A stretch of DNA of 64,000 nt from Micrococcales bacterium (GTDB lineage Bacteria; Actinomycetota; Actinomycetes; Actinomycetales; Dermatophilaceae): the NCBI GenBank assembly GCA_021287075.1, contig JAJTBD010000017.1, forward strand, positions 24,723 to 88,722, written 5' to 3'. This document shows positions 28,549-37,235 of this stretch, one piece after another (position 1 is the first letter of the stretch; each line of letters opens with the position of its first letter). Below the pieces are notes generated by a model, which saw only the letters and a list, made by a program, of their open reading frames with translations, had not been told where the DNA came from and ran no database searches. A program made the translations under genes and the position numbers.

Positions 28549-29424
28549 ATGTCCGAGACCGGTGCGGTCGCCATCCCGGTGACCTTGTCCACTGCATCGG
28601 TCTACCCGCTGACCTGCGCCGAGGCATTCCAGACAGCGGAGCGGCTTGGCTATGACGGCGTCGAGATCATGGTCTGGACCGACCCCGACAGCCAGAGTGC
28701 CTCCCGCCTGCGCGAGCTCGCCGAGCAGCACGGCCAGCCGGTGCGTTCCATCCACGCACCCACCCTGCTGCTCACCCAGCGGGTGCTGGCCCCCGACGCC
28801 TGGGGCAAGGTCGACAGGTCGATCGAACTGGCGCAGGAGGTCGGCGCCACCACGGTCGTGGTGCACCCGCCCTTCCGATGGCAGAAGGAGTACGCCCGGG
28901 ACTTCGTCGACGGTGTCGCCACCCGCGAGCACGACAGCGGCATCGTCATCGCGGTCGAGAACATGTTCCCGTGGCGAGCCCGCAACCGGGCCATCCAGGC
29001 ATATCTGCCCCACTGGGACCCGGTGCCCCAGCCCTATGACCACGTCACCCTGGACCTCTCGCACGCCGCCACGGCTGGCTCCGACGTGCTCCACATGGCC
29101 GCCACCCTCGGGCCGAGACTTGCTCATGTCCACCTCGCCGACGGCATGGGCTCCTTCAAGGACGAGCACCTCGTGCCGGGCCGGGGTGCCCAGCCCTGCG
29201 GCGAGTTCCTGGAGCTGCTGGCGGTGCAGGGCTTCACGGGCACCGTGACCGTCGAGGTCGGCACCCGACGGCTCGAGCCGGACCGCCGCGAGGCCGACCT
29301 CGCCGAGGCGCTGGCCTTCGCCCGCCTCCACCTCGACGCACCCCGGGAGCCCAGCCATGCCGGGGCTGCCACACAGTCCCACGGGGGGCTGGCCACGGGC
29401 CCTGCCGGACGGCATACCCCGTGA
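28549..29424 (+). CDS. Sugar phosphate isomerase/epimerase (xylose isomerase-like TIM barrel)
   Basis: 291 residues. TIM-barrel AP-endonuclease-2-type motifs: YDGVEIMVW, SIHAPTLL, VVVHPPFRWQ, IAVENMFP, VTLDLSHA, HVHLADG and TVEVGT, with His, Glu and Asp metal ligands. The substrate is unknown; the mycobacterial counterpart next to ppx is equally uncharacterised. ATG 28549 has GGGAG upstream and a -10-like TAGTGT at 28536-28541, so it may be leaderless. The end overlaps the TetR gene by GTGA. Confidence 0.82.
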   Translation: MSETGAVAIPVTLSTASVYPLTCAEAFQTAERLGYDGVEIMVWTDPDSQSASRLRELAEQHGQPVRSIHAPTLLLTQRVLAPDAWGKVDRSIELAQEVGATTVVVHPPFRWQKEYARDFVDGVATREHDSGIVIAVENMFPWRARNRAIQAYLPHWDPVPQPYDHVTLDLSHAATAGSDVLHMAATLGPRLAHVHLADGMGSFKDEHLVPGRGAQPCGEFLELLAVQGFTGTVTVEVGTRRLEPDRREADLAEALAFARLHLDAPREPSHAGAATQSHGGLATGPAGRHTP

Positions 29425-30035
29425 CACCGCGCGGGCGGCGCCCGGGGGGCGAGGACACCCGGGCGCACATCGTCGAGGTCGCGCGCACCGAGTTCGCCGC
29501 CCACGGCTATGACCGCACCTCCCTGCGCGGCGTGGCCCGCGCGGCAGGAGTCGACCCGGCGCTGGTCCACCATTACTTCGACGGCAAGACCGACCTCTTC
29601 ACGGCGGCGATGACGCTGCCCATCCGCCCCGCCGAGATCGTCGCCCGCGTCACGGCCGCCGAGCCCGGGCAGGTCGGCGCCTCCGTCGTGCGGACCTTCC
29701 TGACCATGTGGGACGAGCCCAGCCGTCACGAGCGGATGCTGGCGGTCGTCCGGTCGGCCATGTCCGACGAGCCGGCCGCCCGCATGCTGCGGGAGTTCCT
29801 CGACCAGGCCGTCGCCGGCCCGATCGCCGAGTTCTATGCGCCCGAGGGCGAGCGCAACGCGGTGGGCGCCAGCCTCACCGCCGCCACGCTCACTGGCATC
29901 GCGATCGGCCGCTATCTCGTGCGTTTCGAGGGCCTGCCCGACGCCAGCGTCGAGGAGCTGATCGAGCGGGTCGGCCCCGCCATCCAGGGCTATCTCGGGC
30001 CCCGCCGACCGCATGCGGAGGCGGACCAGGGCTAG
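29421..30035 (+). CDS. TetR family transcriptional regulator
   Basis: 204 residues. The N-terminal helix-turn-helix (TSLRGVARAAGVDPALVHHYFDGKTDLF, about 34-61) is classic TetR; the C-terminal part is the ligand domain. GTG 29421 overlaps the epimerase stop. It is convergent with the ABC exporter gene that ends 40 bases downstream; whether it controls either neighbour is not visible. Confidence 0.88.
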   Translation: MTPRGRRPGGEDTRAHIVEVARTEFAAHGYDRTSLRGVARAAGVDPALVHHYFDGKTDLFTAAMTLPIRPAEIVARVTAAEPGQVGASVVRTFLTMWDEPSRHERMLAVVRSAMSDEPAARMLREFLDQAVAGPIAEFYAPEGERNAVGASLTAATLTGIAIGRYLVRFEGLPDASVEELIERVGPAIQGYLGPRRPHAEADQG

Positions 30036-30074
30036 CGCCCCGGCCCGCCCTGGTCAGGCTGCGGCCCGTTCAGA

Positions 30075-31901
30075 TCAGGCTGCGGCCAGCTCCCGCTCAC
30101 CGGCACCGGCCCGCGAGCTGAGCAGTGCGGCATACCGGCCGTCGTCGGCGACGAGACGCTCGTGCGAGCCGAGCTCGACGACGTGACCATCGTGGAGCAC
30201 CGCGATCTGGTCGGCGTCGCGGATCGTGCTGAGCCGGTGGGCGATCGTGATCGTGGTGCGGCCGGCCATCAGGGCCTCCATCGCCGTCTGGAGGGCCCGC
30301 TCGGTCTCGTTGTCGAGGGCCGAGGTCGCCTCGTCGAGGACGAGAACGCGGGGGTTGCGCAGCAGGGTGCGGGCGATCGAGATCCGCTGCTGCTCACCGC
30401 CACTGAAGCGGTGACCGCGCGCCCCCACCATCGTGTCGAGGCCGTCCGGCAGCGAGGCGACGAGGTCGGCGGCCTGGGCGGCGGCGAGCGCCTGCCACAG
30501 CTGCGCCTCGCTCGCCTCGGGCTGCGCGAGCAGGAGGTTGTCGCGGATGCTCGCGTGCACCAGATAGGTCTCCTGCGAGACGACGCCGACGATCGTGGCG
30601 AGGTCGGCCGGCGCGATGTCGCGCAGGTCGATGCCGTCGATGCTCACCCGCCCCTCGCTCGGGTCATAGAGGCGGGTGACGAGGGCCGACAGGGTCGATT
30701 TGCCGGAGCCGGTCTCGCCGACGAGCGCCAGGCTTGTGCCGGCCGGCACGCTGAGGTCGATGCCGTCAAGCGCGTCGCGGTCGGCGCCGCGATAGCGGAA
30801 GGACACGCCCTCGAAGCGCACGTCGCCGCAGACGGCGGCCGGGTCGAGCCTCGCGGGCTCCGCCGGAGGCAGGACCTCGGGGGTGATGTCGAGGTAGTCG
30901 AAGATGCGCGAGAAGAGGGCCATCGAGGCCACCCACGAGGCGCCGGTGTCGAGCAGGCCCATCAGGGGGCGGAAGATGCCGGACTGGAGCCCGGTGAAGG
31001 CGATCAGCGTGCCGATCGTCATGCCGCCCGAGGTGGCGGGGAAGCCGGCGGCCAGATAGATCAGCGCGGGGATCGCGGCAAAGATCATGTGCATCGTGGC
31101 CATCCGCCAGCGACCGGCGAGGGCTGATCGCAGCTGGAGCCCGACCAGGCGCTGGGAGGACCCGGCGAAGCGGGTGTTGGCGCGGTCGGCCAGGCCGAGG
31201 GTCTTGGTCAGACGGATGCCCGAGACCGACAGTCCCTCCTCGATCTGGCTGTGCAGGTCGGCCATCTGGCGCTGCCGCTCGGTGGTGATCTCGCGGCGCA
31301 TGAGGGCGACCTTGCGGGTGGTCCAGATCGCGGGCGGGATCACCAGCAGCGAGAGCAGCGAGAGGCGCGGCGACAGGGCGACCATCGCGATGGCGGTCGC
31401 GATCGCGGTGGTGGCATTGGAGGCGATCGAGGTCGCGGTGGAGGTCACGACCTGCTGCATGCCGGCGACGTCATTGGTCAACCGCGACTGGATCTCGCCG
31501 CCGCGGGTGCGGGTGAAGAAGCCCAGGGAGAGCGACTGGAGGTGGGCGAAGACGCGGGTGCGCAGGTCGTGCATGACCTTCTGGCCCACGTCGGTGGAGA
31601 TCCAGGTCTGGGCGACGCCGAGCAGCTCGGTCACGACGGCGACGGCGAGCATGCCGCCGACGGCCATGAGCAGCAGCCGGGTGTCGGACTGGGGGAGGGC
31701 GACGTCGATGACCTCGCGCAGCAGGAAGGGCTGCGCCATGGCGATGACCGACGTCGCGGCGATGATGACGCTGACGAGCGCGAGCTGCCAGCGATAGGGG
31801 CGGAAGAGGGCGAGCACACGCCGGCCGTCCACGGGGGAGGCGGCGAGCTGGGCCTTGTCCTTGGGATCGACGCGCTGCGCGTCACGATCGGGTCGGGGCA
31901 T
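30075..31901 (-). CDS. ABC exporter, fused permease and ATPase
   Basis: 608 residues: a six-helix type-1 transmembrane domain (about 30-325) fused to a nucleotide-binding domain with Walker A GETGSGKST, signature FSGGEQQRISIARTLL and LVLDEATSALD. It is a half-transporter that would dimerise; multidrug, lipid or peptide export is possible. It is divergent from a MarR gene, and the perfect palindrome at 31955-31981 lies 53 bases upstream of the ATG at 31901, so control by that MarR is likely. Confidence 0.9.
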   Translation of the reverse strand: MPRPDRDAQRVDPKDKAQLAASPVDGRRVLALFRPYRWQLALVSVIIAATSVIAMAQPFLLREVIDVALPQSDTRLLLMAVGGMLAVAVVTELLGVAQTWISTDVGQKVMHDLRTRVFAHLQSLSLGFFTRTRGGEIQSRLTNDVAGMQQVVTSTATSIASNATTAIATAIAMVALSPRLSLLSLLVIPPAIWTTRKVALMRREITTERQRQMADLHSQIEEGLSVSGIRLTKTLGLADRANTRFAGSSQRLVGLQLRSALAGRWRMATMHMIFAAIPALIYLAAGFPATSGGMTIGTLIAFTGLQSGIFRPLMGLLDTGASWVASMALFSRIFDYLDITPEVLPPAEPARLDPAAVCGDVRFEGVSFRYRGADRDALDGIDLSVPAGTSLALVGETGSGKSTLSALVTRLYDPSEGRVSIDGIDLRDIAPADLATIVGVVSQETYLVHASIRDNLLLAQPEASEAQLWQALAAAQAADLVASLPDGLDTMVGARGHRFSGGEQQRISIARTLLRNPRVLVLDEATSALDNETERALQTAMEALMAGRTTITIAHRLSTIRDADQIAVLHDGHVVELGSHERLVADDGRYAALLSSRAGAGERELAAA

Positions 31902-31954
31902 GGGTGCCTCGCTTTCGGTTCGGGGCGGAGGTCGTCGTTGCCTCCGGAGTTCAT

Positions 31955-31981
31955 GTGGTTACCTCACAATACGGTAACCAC
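31955..31981. promoter_or_regulatory. Perfect 9-bp palindromic operator between ABC exporter and marR
   Basis: GTGGTTACC-TCACAATAC-GGTAACCAC: 9-bp arms, 9-base AT-rich spacer. It is centred in the 101-bp divergent intergenic region and fits a MarR dimer site regulating both genes. Confidence 0.75.
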
Positions 31982-32002
31982 AGTGTCCGCTAGGTTGTTC
32001 CC

Positions 32003-32533
32003 GTGCCCACCACCCCCGACGGCGAGACCCTCGACCAGCTCCTGCTCGGGGCGGCCCGCGCCCTGCGGGCCTCGTGGCACCAGGGCACGGCGGCCGCCCC
32101 TGCGTCGGCCGCCCCCACGACCGAGGGGTATGCCGCGGCGCACCACGGCCCCGCCCCGCACCACGGCCTCGCCCCCCACCACGGGCGCGCGCTGAAGGTG
32201 CTCGGCGCAGGGGCGCCCATGCGGCCGGGCCAGCTGGCCGAGCGGCTGCGGATCGCCCCGCGCTCGGCCACCGACGTCCTCGACGCCCTGCTCGAGCGGG
32301 GCCTGGCCGAGCGCAGCGCCGACCCCACCGACCGCCGGGCCTCCCTGGTCGAGCTCACCGACGAGGGCCGCGTGGCGCTCGCCGAGCTCGAGCGGCACCG
32401 CGCCGCCGCGGCCCGGGCCTTCTTCGCCGACCTCACCGATGCCGAGCGCGCCGACCTCGCGCGGCTGCTGGGACGCCTCCAGCGGCATACTGGCGGGGCG
32501 GACCACACCCCCACGACGAGGAGCCCCCGGTGA
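32003..32533 (+). CDS. MarR family regulator with histidine-rich repeat insert
   Basis: 176 residues. The winged helix (MRPGQLAERLRIAPRSATDVLDALLERGL and the DRRASLVELTDEG wing) is intact. Between helix 1 and the wing domain the protein has three His-His repeats (HHGPAPHHGLAPHHG), encoded by 18-bp tandem units at 32141-32189. Most MarR proteins have only one short loop there; histidines could bind a metal or heme, which is speculation. GTG 32003 lies 21 bases from the palindrome. The end overlaps proC by GTGA. Confidence 0.85.
   Translation: MPTTPDGETLDQLLLGAARALRASWHQGTAAAPASAAPTTEGYAAAHHGPAPHHGLAPHHGRALKVLGAGAPMRPGQLAERLRIAPRSATDVLDALLERGLAERSADPTDRRASLVELTDEGRVALAELERHRAAAARAFFADLTDAERADLARLLGRLQRHTGGADHTPTTRSPR
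32141..32189. repeat. 18-bp tandem repeats encoding HHGxAP in the MarR gene
   Basis: Units start at 32141, 32159 and 32177 (CACCACGGCCCCGCCCCG, CACCACGGCCTCGCCCCC, CACCACGGGCGCG). The first two are nearly identical; the third is truncated. An in-frame repeat like this can expand or contract without breaking the gene. Confidence 0.8.
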
Positions 32534-33321
32534 GCACGATCGCGATCTTCGGCGCCGGAGCGATGGGCGAGGCGGTCATCGCCGGCCTCACCCAGGCTGG
32601 CGGTCACGACATCGTCATCGTCGAGCCGCGCGAGGAGCGGGCGGCCGAGCTGGTCGAGCGCTATGGCGTGACCAGCTCCGATGTCGCGGGCGCGGCCGAC
32701 GCCGACACCGTCCTGCTCGTGGTCAAGCCCCACGACGTCGCCGGCCTGCTTGGCCAGCTCAGGCACCACCTATCGTCCGACGCACTCGTGATCTCGCTGG
32801 CGGCCGGCGTGACCACCGACGCGCTCGAGGGCGGGCTCGCCGACGGCCAGCCCGTCGCCCGGGTCATGCCCAACACGCCTGCGCTCATCGGCCAGGGCAT
32901 GGCCGCGGTCAGCCCGGGCCGGCATGCCACTGCCGAGCACGTGGCCCGCGCCCGCGAGGTGCTGGGCGCGTGCGGCGAGGTCGTCGAGGTCCCCGAGAAG
33001 CAGCAGGACGCCGTCACCGCACTGTCGGGGTCCGGTCCCGCCTATCTGTTCTATGTCGCCGATGCGCTCATCGAGGGCGGCGTCCTCCAGGGCCTGCCGC
33101 GCGAGACCGCCCGCGACCTGGCCGTGCAGACCCTCTATGGCGCGGCGGCGATGCTCAAGGAGACCGGCGAGCACCCCGCGGTCCTGCGCGAGCGGGTCTC
33201 CTCACCGGCGGGCACGACCATGGCGGGGCTGCGCGAGCTCGACCTCGCCGGCGTGCGCGCCGCGCTGGTCTCCGCGGTCGCGGCCGCCACGGAGCGCTCC
33301 CGCGAGCTCGGCCGTGGCTGA
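32530..33321 (+). CDS. proC: Pyrroline-5-carboxylate reductase
   Basis: 263 residues. NADPH-binding GAGAMGEAVIAGL (8-20), MPNTPALIGQG near 113, and the proline-pathway signature ALSGSGPAYLFYVADAL near 168 are intact. It makes proline from pyrroline-5-carboxylate. GTG 32530 overlaps the MarR stop (GTGA); the frame extends upstream within marR but without homology. The position upstream of the HTH/bS22 genes matches Rv0500-Rv0500B in M. tuberculosis, though several genes are inserted between. Confidence 0.94.
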   Translation: MSTIAIFGAGAMGEAVIAGLTQAGGHDIVIVEPREERAAELVERYGVTSSDVAGAADADTVLLVVKPHDVAGLLGQLRHHLSSDALVISLAAGVTTDALEGGLADGQPVARVMPNTPALIGQGMAAVSPGRHATAEHVARAREVLGACGEVVEVPEKQQDAVTALSGSGPAYLFYVADALIEGGVLQGLPRETARDLAVQTLYGAAAMLKETGEHPAVLRERVSSPAGTTMAGLRELDLAGVRAALVSAVAAATERSRELGRG

Positions 33322-33826
33322 GGCCGGCCCCGCGCCCGAGGTGCGCCTGCTCGACCCGGCCGACTGGGCGGCATACCGAGATGTGCGGCTGGCCATGCTC
33401 GAGGACTCGCCCGAGGCCTTCCTCACCACGACCGCCGAGGCGCTCGTGCACGACGAGCCCTTCTGGCGGGAGCGGCTGACCAACGCCCCGACGTGGGTGG
33501 CCGGCAGCGACGGCGCGCCCCTGGGCGCGGTCAGCGTCTGGGCAGCGCCCGATCTGCCCGAGGGCACGCTCGAGCTGATCGCGATGTGGGTGGCCCCCGC
33601 CGGCCGGCGCCGCGGCGTCGGGCGTGCCCTCGTCACCAGTGTGCTCCGGTATGCCGCGGAGCAGGGCTGCGGGCAGGTGCACCTGGGCGTCTTCGCCTCC
33701 AACGCCCCCGCGGTGCAGCTGTACGAGGCGTGCGGCTTCGCGCCCACCGGCACCAGCGAGACCGTGGCCGCCCGCCCCGGCGAGCGGATCCTGCACCTCG
33801 CGCGGGCCATCGCGCCCTCGGCCTGA
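33314..33826 (+). CDS. GNAT family N-acetyltransferase
   Basis: 170 residues. The acetyl-CoA site is in MWVAPAGRRRGVGRALVTSVL, followed by the strand VHLGVFASNAPAVQLYEACGF. The start GTG 33314 overlaps the end of proC by eight bases; an upstream open frame lies inside proC. The N-terminus (DWAAYRDVRLAMLEDSPEAF) resembles the next gene's, so the two GNAT genes are probably an old duplication. The substrate is unknown. Confidence 0.82.
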   Translation: MAEAGPAPEVRLLDPADWAAYRDVRLAMLEDSPEAFLTTTAEALVHDEPFWRERLTNAPTWVAGSDGAPLGAVSVWAAPDLPEGTLELIAMWVAPAGRRRGVGRALVTSVLRYAAEQGCGQVHLGVFASNAPAVQLYEACGFAPTGTSETVAARPGERILHLARAIAPSA

Positions 33827-33901
33827 CCCGCGTCCCTTTCCAGGGGGTCGGATTCCGGCCAGGGCTGCCAGCGGGGCGCGCGGACGTGACAGTATTCGGC
33901 C

Positions 33902-34534
33902 ATGAGCGAGATCAGGGTTCGCCAGCTGGCAGATGACGAGTGGGAGCTGTACCGCGAGGTCCGGCTCGCGTCGCTGAAGGAGTCCCCGGACGCCTTCGCC
34001 GACACCTATGAGCACGAGGAGGGCCTCGGCGAGGAGGTCTGGCACGACCGCATGCGCCGCTGCCGCCGCTTCGTGGCCGAGGACGGCAAGGAGATCGCCG
34101 GCGTGGTCTCGCTCGCCGACTCGCTGCGCCCCGTCTCCCAGCTCGACGACCCCGAGCTCGACCACGATGTCGACCCCGACCTTGACGATGCCCACCACCG
34201 CGGCGAGCTCTCCCTCGACGGCGTCGAGGAGGGCGAGCACGTCGGAGAGGTCTTCGGCCTGTGGGTCACGGCTGCCCACCGTGGCAAGGGCGCCTCGCGT
34301 CGGCTGATGCGCAAGGCGGCCAAGACCGCTCAGGACCTGGAGAAGACCCACCTCGCCTACTGGGTGGGCTCCGACAACGGCCGCGCGGTCGCCTTCGCCT
34401 CCGGCCTCGGCTTCCTGCCGACCGACTCCCGCCGCCCGATGCGCAAGGCCAATGACGAGGACGGCGAGGAGGAGATCGCGATGGTCATGCCGCTGCACGC
34501 CGACCGCGGCTTCCTCTTCGACGTCGACGACTGA
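33902..34534 (+). CDS. GNAT family N-acetyltransferase with acidic insert
   Basis: 210 residues. N-terminus EWELYREVRLASLKESPDAF parallels the preceding GNAT. An acidic stretch (about 84-110, rich in Asp/Glu/His) splits the usual fold before the acetyl-CoA motif LWVTAAHRGKGASRRLM. The substrate is unknown. ATG 33902 lies 75 bases after the previous gene. Convergent with the KtrA-like gene, whose stop is 12 bases away. Confidence 0.8.
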   Translation: MSEIRVRQLADDEWELYREVRLASLKESPDAFADTYEHEEGLGEEVWHDRMRRCRRFVAEDGKEIAGVVSLADSLRPVSQLDDPELDHDVDPDLDDAHHRGELSLDGVEEGEHVGEVFGLWVTAAHRGKGASRRLMRKAAKTAQDLEKTHLAYWVGSDNGRAVAFASGLGFLPTDSRRPMRKANDEDGEEEIAMVMPLHADRGFLFDVDD

Positions 34535-34546
34535 CCGGGCCGGTTG

Positions 34547-35215
34547 CTAGGGGCGCGCTGCGAGGTTCTCGATCAGCTTGGTCGGGCCGCTGACGATGAT
34601 GACATCGCCGTCGGCGACCTTGGTGCTCGGCACCGCGTGGGCGAAGTCCTCGCCGGGTGACTTCACGCCCACCACCGTGACGCCGTATTTGCTGCGGATC
34701 GCCGACTGCTGGAGCGTGAAGCCGATGGTCTCGCGCGGTGGCCGCATCTTGACGATGGCGAAGCCGTCGTCGAACTCGATGTAGTCCTCCATCTTGCCGT
34801 TGACCAGGTGGGCGACGCGCTTGCCGCTGTCGGCCTCGGGGCGCACCACGTGGTGGACGCCGATCCGCTCGAGGATCTTGGCGTGGTCGGCCGACAGGGC
34901 CTTGGCCCAGATCTGCTCCACGCCCGCCTCGACGAGGTTGGAGGCCGCCAGCACCGAGGCCTCGACCGAGGACCCGATGGCCACCACGGCCAGCCGCAGC
35001 CCGCGCGCGCGGGTCCGCTCGATGATCGAGGGATGGCCGGCGTCGGCCGTGATCACCTTGTCGAGCTTGCCCTGGAAGGCGTCGGCGAGCTCGGGGTCCA
35101 TCTCGACGGCGACGACGCGGTGGCCGAGCTTCTTCAGCTCGGCGGCCGCGGCCCCGCCGAAGCGGCCGAGACCGATGACGAGGACGTCGTCGTCGTAGAG
35201 GCGGTTGCGGGCCAT
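34547..35215 (-). CDS. TrkA/KtrA-like potassium channel regulatory subunit
   Basis: 222 residues. The N-terminal RCK_N domain has VIGLGRFGGAAAAEL (about 14-28) with an NAD/ATP-binding glycine motif; the RCK_C domain (about 135-222) ends in a VADGDVIIVSGP strand. Such subunits gate a membrane K+ channel. No TrkH/KtrB gene is present here, so the partner must lie elsewhere. ATG 35215 is chosen from the family N-terminus and GAAGGA upstream. Divergent from acuC. Confidence 0.84.
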   Translation of the reverse strand: MARNRLYDDDVLVIGLGRFGGAAAAELKKLGHRVVAVEMDPELADAFQGKLDKVITADAGHPSIIERTRARGLRLAVVAIGSSVEASVLAASNLVEAGVEQIWAKALSADHAKILERIGVHHVVRPEADSGKRVAHLVNGKMEDYIEFDDGFAIVKMRPPRETIGFTLQQSAIRSKYGVTVVGVKSPGEDFAHAVPSTKVADGDVIIVSGPTKLIENLAARP

Positions 35216-35327
35216 GGGCGGTCCTTCGTGGTCGATGCCGGGCGGTGCGTGGCCACCATCTGGGCAATGGGGGCAATTGCTCACGTGTGCCGACACACGA
35301 GCCTATCCGGCGAGTAGCGTGACCGTT

Positions 35328-36524
35328 ATGTCGAACGGGGTGCGCGTGGTGTGGGACGAGAGCTTCACGGCCTACAACTTCGGGGAGGGCCACCCGATGG
35401 CACCTGCCCGGCTCGACCTCACGGCGCGGCTCTGTGACGCCTTCGGGCTCTTCGCCCTCGAGGACGTCGAGGTCGTCAACCCGCAGATCGCGACCGACGA
35501 GGAGCTCGCGACGGTCCACGACCCCGCCTATATCGCGGCCGTCCGGCACGCCTCCGAGGACCCGGCCACCGCCGACCAGCGCCGCGGGCTCGGGACCGAG
35601 GACGACCCGGCCTTCGAGGGCATCCACGACGCGAGCGCCCGCATCGCCGGCGGCACCCTCCAGATGTGCAAGGACGTCTGGCACGGCGAGGTGCGGCACG
35701 CGGTCAACTTCTGCGGCGGCATGCACCACGCGATGAAGGACCGGGCCGCGGGCTTCTGCATCTACAACGACGCGGCCATCGGCATCCAGTGGATGCTCGA
35801 CAACGGCGCCGAGCGGGTGGTCTATGTCGATGTCGACGTCCACCACGGCGACGGCGTCGAGTCGCTCTTCTGGGACGACCCGCGGGTGCTGACGATCTCG
35901 ATCCACGAGAACGGCCGCGTGCTCTTCCCGGGCACCGGCTGGCCGGGGGAGGTCGGCGGCGACCAGGCCGTGGGCTCGGCCGTCAACGTGGCCCTGCCCC
36001 CGGGCACGGGCGACTCGCAGTGGCTGCGGGCCATCCACGCCACGGTGGTCCCCATCGTGCGGGCCTTCCGACCCCAGGTGATCGTCAGCCAGCACGGTGC
36101 CGACACCCACGCCCAGGACCCGCTCGCGCACCTCGTGGTCTCCGTCGACGCCCAGCGGCACGCGATGGAGACCATCCACCAGCTCGCCCATGACCTGTGC
36201 GACGGCAAGTGGGTCGCGCTCGGCGGTGGCGGCTACGAGCTGGTCGATGTGGTCCCGCGCTCGTGGACGCACCTGACCGCGATCGCGGCGCACCATCCCA
36301 TCAAGCTCGCCGAGGCCGTGCCCGAGGGCTGGCGCCAGCATGTGCGCGACGCGCTAGGGCGCGACACCCCGCCGACCATGGGCGATCTGGACCCCTCCCG
36401 CGGGCCGATCTGGTTCCAGCCCTGGGACATGGGCTTCAACCCAGAGTCCGAGGTCGACCGGGCGGTCATGGCCACCCGCGAGGCGTCCTTCGCCCACCAC
36501 GGTCTCGATATCTGGTTCGACTGA
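35328..36524 (+). CDS. acuC: Histone deacetylase-like protein (acetoin utilisation AcuC)
   Basis: 398 residues. Zinc deacetylase motifs are present: NFCGGMHHAM (catalytic His pair), YVDVDVHHGDGVE (Asp and His zinc ligands), SQHGADTHAQDPLAHL and GGGGYE. AcuC-type enzymes remove acetyl groups from lysines, for example on acetyl-CoA synthetase. A -10-like TAGCGT at 35315-35320 lies eight bases before ATG 35328, so the transcript may be leaderless. The upstream frame is open but not homologous. Followed by a hairpin at 36573-36610. Confidence 0.9.
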   Translation: MSNGVRVVWDESFTAYNFGEGHPMAPARLDLTARLCDAFGLFALEDVEVVNPQIATDEELATVHDPAYIAAVRHASEDPATADQRRGLGTEDDPAFEGIHDASARIAGGTLQMCKDVWHGEVRHAVNFCGGMHHAMKDRAAGFCIYNDAAIGIQWMLDNGAERVVYVDVDVHHGDGVESLFWDDPRVLTISIHENGRVLFPGTGWPGEVGGDQAVGSAVNVALPPGTGDSQWLRAIHATVVPIVRAFRPQVIVSQHGADTHAQDPLAHLVVSVDAQRHAMETIHQLAHDLCDGKWVALGGGGYELVDVVPRSWTHLTAIAAHHPIKLAEAVPEGWRQHVRDALGRDTPPTMGDLDPSRGPIWFQPWDMGFNPESEVDRAVMATREASFAHHGLDIWFD

Positions 36525-36572
36525 GATCGGTTGCGCCGCAAGGTTTCTGGGCGCGGCGACCAGAGCACGACC

Positions 36573-36610
36573 GGCGTATGCCGCGGGGGCCGGCCTCCGC
36601 GGCATACGCC
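36573..36610 (+). terminator. 14-bp hairpin terminator after acuC
   Basis: GGCGTATGCCGCGG (36573-36586) pairs exactly with 36597-36610 around a 10-base loop, 49 bases after the stop. The arms contain GTATGCCGC, a one-base variant of the over-represented decamer. The rest of the interval from 36525 to 36823 holds no gene that I recognise and is presumed to be the promoter region of the HTH gene. Confidence 0.78.
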
Positions 36611-36823
36611 GAGATGCGTGCTGGCCGGGTGCCCGCCCGGTGAAGTTACACCGGTGAAGTTCTCGAGGGTCTTCCGGCGTGTCCGCTGGACAATCGCTGG
36701 GAGTTTCCTCTGTTCGACTTCCCACATGTCACATCTGCCCCTATGGTTGCCTCTTGCATGCACGTATTAGTCCGCCGGAGGGGAAGCCGGCGATGCGCGC
36801 GTGCAGAAGAGATCGAGGTATCT

Positions 36824-37024
36824 ATGTCCCAGGAGCGTCAGCTCGCCGAGGTCCGGTTCCTGACCGTGGCCGAGGTCGCCTCGATCATGCGCGTGTCGAA
36901 GATGACCGTGTACCGCATGGTGCACGCCGGTGACCTTCCTGCCATCCGCGTCGGTCGGTCCTTCCGGGTGCCGGAGGATGCTGTGCACAAGTACCTGCAC
37001 ACGTCCTACGTCGACACCGCGTGA
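36824..37024 (+). CDS. Excisionase/MerR-type helix-turn-helix protein
   Basis: 66 residues. A single winged helix-turn-helix (VRFLTVAEVASIMRVSKMTVYR then VRVGRSFRVPEDAVHKYL) fills the protein. It is closely similar to the small protein encoded beside bS22 in mycobacteria (Rv0500A) and streptomycetes; it is a probable DNA-binding regulator related to excisionases and BldC. ATG 36824 is chosen by homology; the frame is open back to 36743. No phage genes are near, so this is not an integrase partner. Confidence 0.82.
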   Translation: MSQERQLAEVRFLTVAEVASIMRVSKMTVYRMVHAGDLPAIRVGRSFRVPEDAVHKYLHTSYVDTA

Positions 37025-37038
37025 TTGCCCCCTGAAGT

Positions 37039-37079
37039 CATCGGGGAGGGCCGGGCCTGGTGCCGGGCCCTCCCCGATG
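37039..37079 (+). terminator. Hairpin terminator after the HTH gene
   Basis: CATCGGGGAGGGCC (37039-37052) pairs with 37066-37079 around a 13-base internal region that can extend the stem, 14 bases after the stop codon. Confidence 0.8.
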
Positions 37080-37129
37080 TCTGGGCAGGTGACGCGCCCC
37101 TTCTCCGACGTCACCGACCGGGGCCGGGT

Positions 37130-37159
37130 TTGAGGGAGACACGGCCACAGCGGTAAAGT
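37130..37159 (+). promoter_or_regulatory. Putative promoter of the bS22 gene
   Basis: TTGAGG (37130-37135) and TAAAGT (37154-37159) are separated by 18 bases, near the housekeeping-sigma pattern. It lies between the HTH terminator and the bS22 gene, giving the latter its own start signal. Confidence 0.5.
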
Positions 37160-37235
37160 CATTCCCCTGACCGTTCGGCGTGGTGCCCTGTTCGTGCCCC
37201 CGTCGGCACGACACCTTCAAAGGCAAGAGGACACC

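Noticed and set aside
32141..32189. Possible CRISPR-like short repeats
   Set aside because: Units are contiguous, in frame and encode a His-rich loop; there are no spacers.
36824..37024. Prophage excisionase
   Set aside because: No integrase, attachment repeat or phage gene nearby, and the same gene stands beside bS22 in unrelated actinobacteria.
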